A model generated the notes under the pieces. It did no database searches and was not told the DNA's origin. It was given only the letters and a program-made list of their open reading frames with translations. This document shows, piece after piece, positions 1 to 6,668 of a DNA stretch of 10,794 nucleotides. Each line of letters begins with the position of its first letter. Positions within the stretch are counted from its first letter, which is position 1. The translations under genes and the position numbers were made by a program. The DNA is taken from contig JAANWY010000381.1 of assembly GCA_018263655.1 (NCBI GenBank), forward strand, positions 1 to 10,794, read 5' to 3'. The stretch comes from Anaerolineales bacterium (GTDB lineage Bacteria > Chloroflexota > Anaerolineae > Epilineales > JAANWY01).

Positions 1-41
1 GACGATTTGGTAAATCGTCGGGTCGAAATACAATTTCGACC
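1..41. repeat. Two adjacent small palindromic hairpins downstream of ruvC
   Basis: Positions 1-8 (GACGATTT) pair with 12-19 around a 3-base loop. Positions 21-29 (GGTCGAAAT) pair with 33-41 (ATTTCGACC) around the 3-base loop ACA. Both stems are perfect. They lie 33 bases or more past the ruvC stop in its direction of transcription. No T-tract follows inside the window, so I do not call them a terminator. They resemble the short dispersed palindromes common in Chloroflexota-like genomes, but that link is from memory only. The array may continue left of the window. Confidence 0.6.
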
Positions 42-73
42 TACATAGCCCCGAAATATTGAGATGATACCAC

Positions 74-565
74 CTAGCCGACAAAATTGTCGAAGGGTGC
101 CGAATGGATGTGGCAGATGGCAACAGCCACGGCGTCCGCCGCGTCGTCCGGGCGCGGAACTTCTGCGATGCCCAGCAGCACGCGGACCATCTCCTGGACT
201 TGCTCCTTCGACGCATTGCCGTAGCCGACGACGGCTTGCTTGATCTCCGCCGGCTTGTATTCGTGCACCGGCAGGCCGGCTTCGGCGGCAGCCAGCATCG
301 CCACCCCGCGCGCCTGCCCCACAGTCAACGCCGTGGTGACGTTACGACTGAAGAACAGCTCTTCCACCGCGGCCTCGTCCGGTTGATGCTCTGCAACGAC
401 GTCATGCAGATCGTGATAGAGCTGTCTTAGCCGCTCAGCCATTGGACGATCGGACGGTGTGCGGATGACGCCGTAATCGACGAGTTCCACCTGCCGGCCG
501 CCAAGCTGCCGAACGAGGCCGTAGCCCGTGATTGCTGTGCCAGGATCAACGCCGACAACTAGCAT
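74..565 (-). CDS. ruvC: Crossover junction endodeoxyribonuclease RuvC
   Basis: RuvC is the Holliday-junction resolvase. As a dimer it makes paired nicks in four-way junctions that RuvAB has migrated during recombinational repair. The 163-residue length is normal for the family. The N-terminus MLVVGVDPGTAITGYG is the RNase H-fold start, with the first catalytic aspartate at D7. The second acid is E68 in AAVEELFF, followed by the conserved GQARG at about 83-87. The last two acids are D141 and D144 in PDDAADAVA. All four metal-binding residues are therefore present and the enzyme should be active. The start is the ATG at 565; it has only a weak upstream AGAG-type ribosome site. yebC ends 78 bases upstream on the same strand, a neighbour often seen beside ruv genes, so the two are probably co-transcribed. 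ruvA and ruvB are not in the window. Confidence 0.96.
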   Translation of the reverse strand: MLVVGVDPGTAITGYGLVRQLGGRQVELVDYGVIRTPSDRPMAERLRQLYHDLHDVVAEHQPDEAAVEELFFSRNVTTALTVGQARGVAMLAAAEAGLPVHEYKPAEIKQAVVGYGNASKEQVQEMVRVLLGIAEVPRPDDAADAVAVAICHIHSAPFDNFVG

Positions 566-643
566 GTGGCCATCTCTGGTCGTCGCGGGCGATGTCGTCG
601 TGGGCGATAGACCGTATGCAAGGGCCGTTCGATGACATCCAGG

Positions 644-1399
644 CTACGCTGCTTCCTCGAACCGGGTCGCGAGTTCGTCCGAGATATCCAGGTTAGTGTA
701 CACATGCTGGACATCGTCCAGGTCTTCCAACGCCTCCATCAGGCGCATGGCTTTGAGTGCTGGAGCCTGACCCGGTTGGATCGTCGTTGTCGGCACCATC
801 GTTAACTCGGCATCGGCGACTTCGGCGCCATCACCTTCCAGTTGGTTCTTGACAGCCTCGAGCTCGGTGGCCATGGTGTAGACGGATAGGATATCGCCGT
901 CGATTTCGAAGTCTTCGACGCCGGCGTCAATTGCCAACAGCGCGAGTTCCTCAGAATCAGCACCATCTGTCTTGATGACGATCCGACCCTTCCGATCGAA
1001 CTGCCACTTGACACTTCCACTCTCGCCCATGTTGCCGCCCTTGCGATTGAACACCTTGCGCATCTCGGCCACTGTCCGATTCCGGTTGTCCGTGACGACC
1101 TGAATCAACATAGCGATGCCACTGGGCCCATAGGCTTCGTAGATGACCTCTTCCAGCTCACCACCTTCGAGCTCACCCGTGCCGCGTTTGATGGCCCGCT
1201 CGATGTTGTCGTTGGGCATGTTGGCGTCTTTGGCCCGATCAATGGCCAGACGCAGCGTGAAGTTGTACTCGGGATCGCTGCCGCCCCCGCGGGCTGCCAC
1301 AGTGATTTCACGGGCCAGTTTGGTGAAGAGCTTTCCGCGCTTGGCATCCTCTCGAGCTTTCTTATGCTTGATGTTAGCCCATTTCGAATGGCCGGACAT
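644..1399 (-). CDS. yebC: YebC/PmpR family transcription or translation factor
   Basis: This is a member of the YebC/TACO1/PmpR family of about 250 residues. Family members have been described as DNA-binding regulators and, more recently, as ribosome-associated factors that relieve stalling, so the exact role here is open. The family signature MSGHSKWANIKHKK is at the N-terminus, followed by a lysine/arginine-rich helical domain. Later come the conserved segments DRAKDANMPNDNIERAIKRG and the YGP-G-A strand region. An in-frame ATG exists 8 codons upstream (1423), but I choose the ATG at 1399: homologues begin at MSGHSKW, and AGAGGGG lies 8 bases before it. The protein is then 251 residues and complete. 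ruvC follows 78 bases downstream. The upstream spacer is full of repeats, so its promoter has probably been reshaped by insertions. Confidence 0.93.
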   Translation of the reverse strand: MSGHSKWANIKHKKAREDAKRGKLFTKLAREITVAARGGGSDPEYNFTLRLAIDRAKDANMPNDNIERAIKRGTGELEGGELEEVIYEAYGPSGIAMLIQVVTDNRNRTVAEMRKVFNRKGGNMGESGSVKWQFDRKGRIVIKTDGADSEELALLAIDAGVEDFEIDGDILSVYTMATELEAVKNQLEGDGAEVADAELTMVPTTTIQPGQAPALKAMRLMEALEDLDDVQHVYTNLDISDELATRFEEAA

Positions 1400-1427
1400 G
1401 GTTAATCCCCTCTCTACGTCCATTTTG

Positions 1428-1452
1428 TGACTACCTTGACAATGTCACATTA
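1428..1452. repeat. Solo terminal repeat matching the 6938-7048 element
   Basis: These 25 bases are the exact reverse complement of 7031-7055, which is the right end of the complete element at 6938-7048 plus its flank. The core is CTTGACAATGTCACATT. A second shared block, CGGTCAGGAGACC, occurs at 1499-1511 and again at 6969-6981, so more than the tip is related. No matching opposite terminal repeat is found before 1537, so this copy is truncated or rearranged. Confidence 0.75.
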
Positions 1453-1467
1453 CCGCCCCACGTTGGG

Positions 1468-1515
1468 CGAAGGTCTCCTGACCGAGCCCCTTTCGCCTCG
1501 GTCAGGAGACCTTCG
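1468..1515. other. Perfect 19-bp hairpin upstream of yebC
   Basis: Bases 1468-1486 (CGAAGGTCTCCTGACCGAG) pair perfectly with 1497-1515 around a 10-base loop. It lies about 70-115 bases upstream of the yebC start, so it may be in the yebC leader or near its promoter. No T-tract follows on either strand, so it is not a standard intrinsic terminator. It appears to be the inner part of the truncated repeat that begins at 1435. Confidence 0.8.
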
Positions 1516-1536
1516 GCGATCGACTACGTCTATCTT

Positions 1537-1666
1537 GTGACTACTCAGGCACGCAGTGCCCGCACCAGAGTGGATGGAAAAAGGGGGTCGTTGGGGGACG
1601 GCCGCCCCCCAACGACCCCCTTTTTCCGGAATTTCCAACTGCGAAGGCGGTAGCCTGAGCAGTTAC
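1537..1666. mobile_element. Miniature inverted-repeat element, IS66-like ends (copy 1, 130 bp)
   Basis: The left end (1537-1549, GTGACTACTCAGG) and the reverse complement of the right end (1654-1666, GTAACTGCTCAGG) match at 11 of 13 bases. They are flanked by TCTATCTT (1529-1536) and TCCATCTT (1667-1674), a 7-of-8 direct repeat that reads as an 8-bp target duplication. The interior holds GGCAC-GCA-GTGCC at 1548-1560 and a perfect 22-bp hairpin at 1576-1627. It has no coding capacity. End type, length and flank length match the elements at 6412-6544 and 6669-6810. GTAA-type ends with 8-bp duplications are typical of the IS66 family; the family assignment is inference. Confidence 0.72.
1576..1627. 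terminator. Bidirectional intrinsic terminator in the miniature element core
   Basis: A perfect 22-bp inverted repeat (1576-1597 with 1606-1627) has an 8-base GC-rich loop. The arms run GGAAAAAGGGGG...GGGGG on the left and C5...C5-T5-CC on the right, so either strand gives a GC stem with a five-base T run near its 3' side. It lies about 100 bases past the LysE stop in the direction of transcription and before yebC. It would separate the ftsK-lysE transcript from yebC-ruvC. Function is inferred from structure. Confidence 0.65.
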
Positions 1667-1724
1667 TCCATCTTTAAGTATAGCATGAGACAAACGGTCC
1701 AGCAATTATGGGTCAACGTACACT

Positions 1725-2393
1725 TCATGGAGACACGAGAAAGCGAATGCCAGTCACGGCGAAATAGCCCGCAAACACGAGGAGAAACGCACCGCACACT
1801 GTCAACGCACCCCGAAACACGCGGTCGTTCAGAACTTGCCGGCCCGATCCCCCCAGGACCGACAACAGACTGTTCCAACCGAAATCTAGACTCACATGAC
1901 TGAGGTAGAAAACGGCGAGTCCGATGAAGCCGTACTCTAGGAACCCCAGCATGTTGGCCGAACCTACGGTCGCCCACCACAGCAGCCAGAACGGATTTGA
2001 CACGCTCAACAGCGCGCCGGCGGTCACGAGACCGCGATGGGGCTCAGCCGACGCCAACTCGGCCGCCGGCTCTGGCTCGATGTCGAGCGAAACCCGCCCC
2101 CGGTGCGCGTCGCGGATCATATCTAGCCCCATCCAGGCCAGCACTGCAGCACCCAGTAACCCAACGATGCCGGCCACTGTCGTTTGCTGCAACACCTGGC
2201 TCAGCCCAAAGGCGAGGGCAGCGACCATCATCAACTCGATCAATGCATGTCCGATGCTGATGAGTGGGCCGGCCCGGTAGCCCTGTCGAGCCCCTTCAGT
2301 CACCGCCAACGCCGAAATCGGGCCCGGCGACATCACGCCCGACAGGCTCACGAGCCCCCAGGGTATTGCCAGAGCGATCAGGTGAGTGACCAT
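1725..2393 (-). CDS. LysE-family amino-acid/metabolite exporter
   Basis: This is an inner-membrane protein of the LysE/RhtB translocator superfamily, whose members export amino acids or related small molecules. The substrate cannot be read from sequence. The 222-residue length is typical. The family pattern is clear: an N-terminal hydrophobic helix, then GVMSPGPISALAVTEGARQGYRAG (about 19-42, with the PGP motif at 23-25), a second helix pair, and SNPFWLLWWATVG at 132-144. Several membrane helices lie between about 5 and 90 and between 123 and 220. A polar loop of about 25 residues, rich in Glu and Ala, separates the halves at 97-120. The ATG at 2393 follows the ftsK TGA by only 3 bases and has no strong ribosome site, which suggests translational coupling to ftsK. 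A hairpin terminator lies downstream. Confidence 0.88.
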   Translation of the reverse strand: MVTHLIALAIPWGLVSLSGVMSPGPISALAVTEGARQGYRAGPLISIGHALIELMMVAALAFGLSQVLQQTTVAGIVGLLGAAVLAWMGLDMIRDAHRGRVSLDIEPEPAAELASAEPHRGLVTAGALLSVSNPFWLLWWATVGSANMLGFLEYGFIGLAVFYLSHVSLDFGWNSLLSVLGGSGRQVLNDRVFRGALTVCGAFLLVFAGYFAVTGIRFLVSP

Positions 2394-2396
2394 GTC

Positions 2397-4550
2397 TCAG
2401 ACTTCGTCGAACTCGTCATCCTCGTCGTCAGACATGAGCACCTCGCGCCCCTGGCCGCCTCCTTCATCCGGCCCGACGAGCCCTATCTCTTCCAACTCGT
2501 CGGTGAGACGCGCCGCGCGAGGATAGCCAATGTGCAGCCGGCGTTGTAAGAATGACGTGGACACACGTTCGTGTTGGCCAATTAGCTCGATGGCTTGATC
2601 CAGCATGTCGTCGGGCTCTTCGTCCAGCTCTTCGATGATGCCGGCCCACGGCGCCAGAGACGAAGTGGCTATAGTCTCCCAGCCAGTACCATGCCAGAAG
2701 GCCGTCAACTTGCTGAGCTCGTGATCGGACACGTAGCTGCCCTGCAGCCGCTTGGGCGCACTCGCGTCCGGCGGTAAGAATAGCATGTCGCCTTCGCCCA
2801 ACAGTTTCTCCGCCCCGACGGTGTCCAATACGACACGGGAATCCGTACCGCTGGTTACTGCAAATGAGATACGGGCCGGGAAGTTAGCCTTAATCAGACC
2901 CGTTACGACGTCTACCGATGGCCGCTGCGTGGCGATGACCAAGTGTATGCCTGTTGCTCGGGCCATCTGAGCAAGCCGGCAGATCAAGCGCTCCACCTCG
3001 TCCGGCGATGCCATCATCAAGTCAGCCAGCTCGTCGATGATAACGATGACGTGGGGTAACGGCTCACCGTCCTCTCGGCGCCCTATCTTATTGTTGTAAG
3101 TCTCGATATTGCGCGCTCGAGCATCGGCAAATGACTCATAGCGCCGGTCCATCTCACGCTGTGCCCAGTGCAAGGCTCCGACAACCTCGTCAGTCTCTAC
3201 GATGACGGGCGCGAAGAGGTGCGGGATCCCATTGTAGTTTGTTAGCTCAACTCGTTTCGGATCGACTAGCATCAGCTTGAGTTCTTGCGGAGTATTGCGC
3301 AGCAGGAGGGTTGCGATGATGGCGTTCACGCACACACTCTTTCCCGAACCTGTCGCACCAGCGATTAGGAGGTGTGGCATCTTGGTCAAATCAGCAGCGA
3401 TGGCCTCACCGGCCACATCGCGCCCGAGGGCCAGTGCAAGCTTCGACTTACGGCCGATCTGCCTAAATTGCGCCGATTCCATCACACCCCGGAGCGAAAC
3501 CACCGAGATGTCCGAGTTTGGCACTTCGATCCCGACGACGGATTGGCCTGGAACCGGCGCCTCGATTCGTACCGGGGCCGCGGCCAGCGCGAGGGCTAGA
3601 TCATCCGCCAGGCGTGTGATTTTGTTGACCCGGATCTTGCGTTTTTTGCCGGCCCGCTCCACATAGCCGGGTTCCACTCCGAACTGTGTGATTGTCGGAC
3701 CCTGGTTGACGGAGACAACCTTCACTGGGACGTCGAAGGACATCAACGTCTCTTCGATCATTCGGACCCGTTCGCGAAGTTCTGCTTCCTGGAATCTCTG
3801 GGGTGAGCCCGGGTCGAGCAATTCGAGTGGGGGCAGGCCCTGTTTGGTCGTCACCTTGGCTGTTGATGTGGTGTGGGAAGGGCGAGACGATTTACGGCTA
3901 GATTGGCGGGCTGCTGCTTGCTTCGTATCGGTCGGGGCGGGCACCGGCTCGGGTTCAGGCACCAAGACCGGCTCGACGACCTCACTGGCTTCTTCCATGC
4001 GCTCGGCAAACTTGGCAATGGATGTTGCTACCCGGTTGCCGGCCCGACGGATTGAGACGTCGAGCGCCCACACGGCGCCGACAACCCCCAGCACGCCCAT
4101 CAGCAACACTGTGGCGGGGGCACCAACCGCATCGAGGAGTACCGTGCTAACGGCCCAGCCGACGAGACCACCCCCGCGCCCCGCTTCGGCTGTCGAGAGC
4201 GGGTCCGTGTTGCTCGCGATTAGGTGGAGCAGCGCCAATGTGGCGCCCAAGACGAGCTCAAGCCCGATGACACGCAGCCACTGAACTTCCCATTTCTCAT
4301 CACGGTGGCGGACCAGCAGCGAGATACCAACGATGATGACTAACCCGGCCACGACCAGTGAGCCCCAGCCGAAGATGCGGCGCAGCAGATCCGCCCACCA
4401 ATCGCTGACTGCACCGTGAGTTACAGAGAGCAAACTCAGCAAGGTGATCGCACCTAGTGCCGCCAACACGACGCCGAGGACGTCTTGTTGTAGAGCGTCA
4501 TCCAGCTTGAAGGAAGCGTCGATCCGGCGCCGGCTCGCTTTGCGTCCCAT
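2397..4550 (-). CDS. ftsK: FtsK/SpoIIIE DNA translocase
   Basis: This is a membrane-anchored hexameric ATPase that pumps chromosomal DNA through the closing septum and helps resolve dimers. It has 717 residues, on the short side for FtsK and close to SpoIIIE. The layout is as follows: four hydrophobic helices at about 25-45, 62-81, 93-112 and 131-162; a Pro/Glu and Ser/Thr/Lys linker at 185-240; the alpha/beta motor from about 245 to 620; and a winged-helix gamma domain at about 655-695 (STSFLQRRLHIGYPRAARL) that reads orienting DNA motifs. Walker A is GATGSGKS at 398-405. Walker B is VIVIIDELAD at 501-510, with D506 and E507. A short acidic tail follows the gamma domain. The start is the ATG at 4550, preceded by AGGAGGAG at a good distance. 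The LysE gene follows after 3 bases. Confidence 0.96.
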   Translation of the reverse strand: MGRKASRRRIDASFKLDDALQQDVLGVVLAALGAITLLSLLSVTHGAVSDWWADLLRRIFGWGSLVVAGLVIIVGISLLVRHRDEKWEVQWLRVIGLELVLGATLALLHLIASNTDPLSTAEAGRGGGLVGWAVSTVLLDAVGAPATVLLMGVLGVVGAVWALDVSIRRAGNRVATSIAKFAERMEEASEVVEPVLVPEPEPVPAPTDTKQAAARQSSRKSSRPSHTTSTAKVTTKQGLPPLELLDPGSPQRFQEAELRERVRMIEETLMSFDVPVKVVSVNQGPTITQFGVEPGYVERAGKKRKIRVNKITRLADDLALALAAAPVRIEAPVPGQSVVGIEVPNSDISVVSLRGVMESAQFRQIGRKSKLALALGRDVAGEAIAADLTKMPHLLIAGATGSGKSVCVNAIIATLLLRNTPQELKLMLVDPKRVELTNYNGIPHLFAPVIVETDEVVGALHWAQREMDRRYESFADARARNIETYNNKIGRREDGEPLPHVIVIIDELADLMMASPDEVERLICRLAQMARATGIHLVIATQRPSVDVVTGLIKANFPARISFAVTSGTDSRVVLDTVGAEKLLGEGDMLFLPPDASAPKRLQGSYVSDHELSKLTAFWHGTGWETIATSSLAPWAGIIEELDEEPDDMLDQAIELIGQHERVSTSFLQRRLHIGYPRAARLTDELEEIGLVGPDEGGGQGREVLMSDDEDDEFDEV

Positions 4551-4724
4551 CGGTGCTCCTCCTCAGGTGATTGTCTCAAACAGTTCGTCGGGCACAGTCA
4601 CTTGTCGTCATCAATACGTGTAGACAGTAACCGCCGTAAGTACCGACGGTTACCAATCTGTTCCAAGTGCCCGTGCCCGACGGAAGTCGATCTATTTGCC
4701 CAGACTCAGCGGCCATATGCTCCA

Positions 4725-4768
4725 GGCCGGTCCATAACCGGCCCAGCGATGGGTCCCTGACCCATCGC
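4725..4768. other. Two adjacent hairpins between rpsU and ftsK
   Basis: GGCCGGT (4725-4731) pairs with 4737-4743 around 5 bases. GCGATGGGTC (4746-4755) pairs perfectly with 4759-4768 around a 3-base loop. They begin about 25 bases past the rpsU stop. Neither is followed by a T-tract on the minus strand, so they could be a weak terminator, an RNA 3'-end stabiliser or a processing site. The rest of the 4551-4793 gap shows only the ftsK ribosome site and a weak GTAACCG/CGGTTAC palindrome at 4627-4653. Confidence 0.5.
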
Positions 4769-4793
4769 GAGCGCGAATCTGGATCTACTGAAA

Positions 4794-5000
4794 CTAGAAG
4801 TTGCGTTGTTTCTCTTTGCGACGCCGGCGAGCCGCCTTGCGCGCAGCTCGCTTCTTTGCTTTGCGGCGCCGCTCACTCTTGGAAATGAACCAGCGCTTCC
4901 TGCGATAAGTGCTCAGAACGCGGCTTTCCGACACTTTCTTGCGGAAGCGCTTAAGCAGCTCCTCCTGTGATTCTCCAGGACGTAGCTCGACACTTGCCAT
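4794..5000 (-). CDS. rpsU: Small ribosomal subunit protein bS21
   Basis: bS21 is a small basic protein of the 30S platform, near the site where the message pairs with the 16S 3' end, and it assists initiation. This copy has 68 residues. The N-terminal part holds the family core (SVELRPGESQEELLKRFRKKV, at about residues 3-23), then VLSTYRRKRWF at about 28-38. The C-terminal half is an Arg/Lys/Ala-rich helix (ERRRKAKKRAARKAARRRRKEK) that lies along rRNA. The start is the ATG at 5000. AGGAAGGAG lies 11 bases upstream, slightly long but strong. An S1-domain gene ends 81 bases upstream on the same strand, so the pair is probably one translation-related operon. Confidence 0.95.
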   Translation of the reverse strand: MASVELRPGESQEELLKRFRKKVSESRVLSTYRRKRWFISKSERRRKAKKRAARKAARRRRKEKQRNF

Positions 5001-5081
5001 TCATACTTCAACTCCTTCCTAGGCCAGAATAAATTCAGTGAGAACTGGCAATTCCCACCACCTCCGTGACGTCAGCACCTA

Positions 5082-6149
5082 TCAAGCCTGCCGTAGGCTG
5101 AGACCCAGCCGGCGATTGGCAGGATTGATGTTCAGAACACGGGCTGACACTTCATCCCCCTCTTCTACCACGTTTCGGGGATGAAGGAAGTGACCTTCTG
5201 CTAACTCCGAAATGTGGATCAGGCCCTCGACACCCTCTGGCACGCGGGCGAAAGCTCCGAAGTCCACAACATTTGTGATAACGGCTTCGACCACCTCGCC
5301 AATCTGGTAATGGTCTCCAACGATCTTCCATGGGTCTGGCAGCAGCCGCTTCAAGCTCAACCCGATGCGGCGCTGGTCCGGGTCTACGTCAATCACGTAA
5401 ACTTCGACCTGCTGACCAACTTCAAGAACATCGTCTGGGTGGTCAACACGCTCCCAGGACAGCTCGGAGATGTGAACCAGACCATCAATGCCGCCCAGAT
5501 CGACGAACGCACCAAACTCACACAGGCTACGTACTTCACCGCGGACAACCTGCCCTGGCTCCAAAGACTCGAGTCGAGCTTCGATCTCATCTTCGGACCA
5601 GGCCGTGGCGCGCTCCGAGCAGATGATTCGATTGCGGTCTCGATCCAATTCGATCAGTTTCAGTTGGATTTCTTGGCCCACCCTGGCTTCTAGTTCACTG
5701 CGAAGTTCATCAGTGCCCAGGCACTCGGGGACGTTGGCCAATTGGGAAGCCGGCACGAACCCCAAGCATCCACCTAGTCTCACCAGGAGCCCACCCTTGT
5801 TACAGCCAACAACACGCGCGCTCACGATTTCACTGTTTTCGTGGATGTCGTACAACCAGTGCCATTCTTGGTCGCGCGAGTCTTCCCAGTCGCCGTCTCC
5901 TGTATCCGTCACATCGTCCTGTTCTGCATCGAGGGACTCTTCAACGGACTCGTCTACGGGTGATCGCCGGCCCATTTCATGTTTCGGCCCAGCCACCGCC
6001 CCCTCACCGTCTACATCGATCTCAGGCCAGTCATTTGCCTGGTAGGCATCTGAGGCAGGCGGGACCTGCTCTTCCTGACGGAGCAAGGCCTGCCAGTAGC
6101 CTTCATCTAGCGGGATCTCCCACGGATGCTCCTCAACGTTACCAGACAT
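5082..6149 (-). CDS. S1 RNA-binding domain protein, bS1-like with three S1 repeats
   Basis: This is a 355-residue protein related to ribosomal protein bS1, which binds single-stranded mRNA on the 30S subunit. Three OB-fold S1 repeats are visible. Repeat 1 (about 105-181) carries NKGGLLV and GFVPASQL, typical of the second repeat of bS1. Repeat 2 (about 198-267) carries FGAFVDLGGIDGLVHISELSW. Repeat 3 (about 283-353) carries FGAFARVPEGVEGLIHISEL. The usual first repeat is missing. In its place is a 100-residue acidic, probably disordered extension with clusters of Asp and Glu at 64-96. The start is the ATG at 6149, preceded by a long GGGGGAGGGAGAG ribosome site. rpsU follows. It could be the main bS1 or a general mRNA-binding paralogue; I favour bS1 because of the rpsU context. 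An intrinsic terminator and a perfect promoter lie far upstream, suggesting a long regulated leader. Confidence 0.88.
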   Translation of the reverse strand: MSGNVEEHPWEIPLDEGYWQALLRQEEQVPPASDAYQANDWPEIDVDGEGAVAGPKHEMGRRSPVDESVEESLDAEQDDVTDTGDGDWEDSRDQEWHWLYDIHENSEIVSARVVGCNKGGLLVRLGGCLGFVPASQLANVPECLGTDELRSELEARVGQEIQLKLIELDRDRNRIICSERATAWSEDEIEARLESLEPGQVVRGEVRSLCEFGAFVDLGGIDGLVHISELSWERVDHPDDVLEVGQQVEVYVIDVDPDQRRIGLSLKRLLPDPWKIVGDHYQIGEVVEAVITNVVDFGAFARVPEGVEGLIHISELAEGHFLHPRNVVEEGDEVSARVLNINPANRRLGLSLRQA

Positions 6150-6270
6150 GCTCTCCCTCCCCCTTGCAAGTTACACATCATCTCTCCACTACAACAAAAG
6201 CCACGCTCCTACCTCGCCCAACTTCAAGAATCAGCATCTCCTGTCCGAAGAAGCCACTGGGCCAAACCAC

Positions 6271-6323
6271 AAAAATCTCGGCTACCCCCCCGTCTGACGG
6301 CGCCAATCCGGGGTGTAGCCGAG
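6271..6323 (-). terminator. Intrinsic terminator or attenuator upstream of the S1 gene
   Basis: Read on the minus strand, CTCGGCTAC plus a C-run (6323 down to about 6310) pairs with a G-run plus GTAGCCGAG (to 6277). The stem is at least 9 bp perfect, and about 13 bp with one bulge. It is followed at once by A and five T bases (6275-6271). The plus strand has no T-tract after the hairpin, so it acts leftwards. It lies about 120 bases before the S1 start codon. It could be an attenuator in the S1 leader or the 3' end of a separate upstream transcript. Confidence 0.75.
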
Positions 6324-6411
6324 TCAGTGAACACGCTATCCTGATTGCCGCTAAACAAACTTAGTCTACTTACTGCTATCTCCCTAGCTTCCGGTAATGA
6401 CTAAGCTTACA

Positions 6412-6544
6412 GTAAGCGTTCAACTACCCTTGCGAAGGTTAGGAAGAGCCTTGGCAAGAGGCCGATTTTCGACTGGCGAGGGGCACCTCGACCCGAAAGC
6501 GATTGGCAAACCTTCGCAAGGGTCCCCGCTACCTGAACAGTTAC
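6412..6544. mobile_element. Miniature inverted-repeat element, IS66-like ends (copy 2, 133 bp)
   Basis: The left end is GTAAGCGTTCAAC (6412-6424); the right end, reverse complemented, is GTAACTGTTCAGG (6532-6544). Further in, ACCCTTGCGAAGGTT (6426-6440) is perfectly repeated in inverted form at 6509-6523. The flanks are AGCTTACA (6404-6411) and AGCCTACA (6545-6552), a 7-of-8 direct repeat. A small CGAGG/CCTCG hairpin lies in the centre. No coding capacity. It belongs to the same family as 1537-1666 and 6669-6810. Confidence 0.72.
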
Positions 6545-6604
6545 AGCCTACATTCAGCCTTTCCAAGAGCTCAGGCGGCAGTGCCGGGACAGCAACCTCG
6601 TGCT

Positions 6605-6637
6605 GTCACCAGCAGGCGATGGCTCCCGGCTGGTGAC
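6605..6637. other. 9-bp hairpin between the two miniature elements
   Basis: GTCACCAGC (6605-6613) pairs perfectly with GCTGGTGAC (6629-6637) around a 15-base loop. Just to the left, CGGCA-G-TGCCG at 6576-6586 is a second small palindrome. Neither shows the GTAA ends of the neighbouring elements. No gene is visible in 6553-6660. Confidence 0.5.
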
Positions 6638-6668
6638 CCTTCAACTTACGGCGCTAGACGGACATTAC

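Larger units (their letters stand above)
1414..1544. repeat. 21-base direct repeat bracketing the yebC upstream hairpin
   Basis: Positions 1414-1434 and 1524-1544 match at 19 of 21 bases (both begin CTACGTC and end TTGTGACTAC) and are offset by exactly 110 bases. The left copy lies just upstream of the yebC ribosome site. The right copy overlaps the left end of the miniature element at 1537. This looks like a tandem duplication, or the trace of one element landing beside another. Confidence 0.7.

Noticed and set aside
104..430. 108-codon plus-strand frame opposite ruvC
   Set aside because: Antisense shadow of a well-supported ruvC with all catalytic residues.
1400..1423. Upstream ATG adding 8 residues to YebC
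   Set aside because: Family proteins begin at MSGHSKW and the ribosome site fits the ATG at 1399.
1414..1666. CRISPR-like array suggested by many repeats
   Set aside because: Repeats are inverted or two-copy, unevenly spaced and explained by transposon ends; no regular repeat-spacer pattern and no cas genes.
2391..2420. Riboswitch controlling the LysE exporter
   Set aside because: The gene starts 3 bases after ftsK ends, so there is no leader space.
4627..4653. GTAACCG/CGGTTAC palindrome as a fourth IS66-like element
   Set aside because: Only 27 bases long, lacks the GYTCAGG part and has no flanking duplication.
6397..6636. 79-codon plus-strand reading frame in the 6150-7072 gap
   Set aside because: No ribosome site, no recognisable motif, and it runs across the inverted arms of a miniature element.
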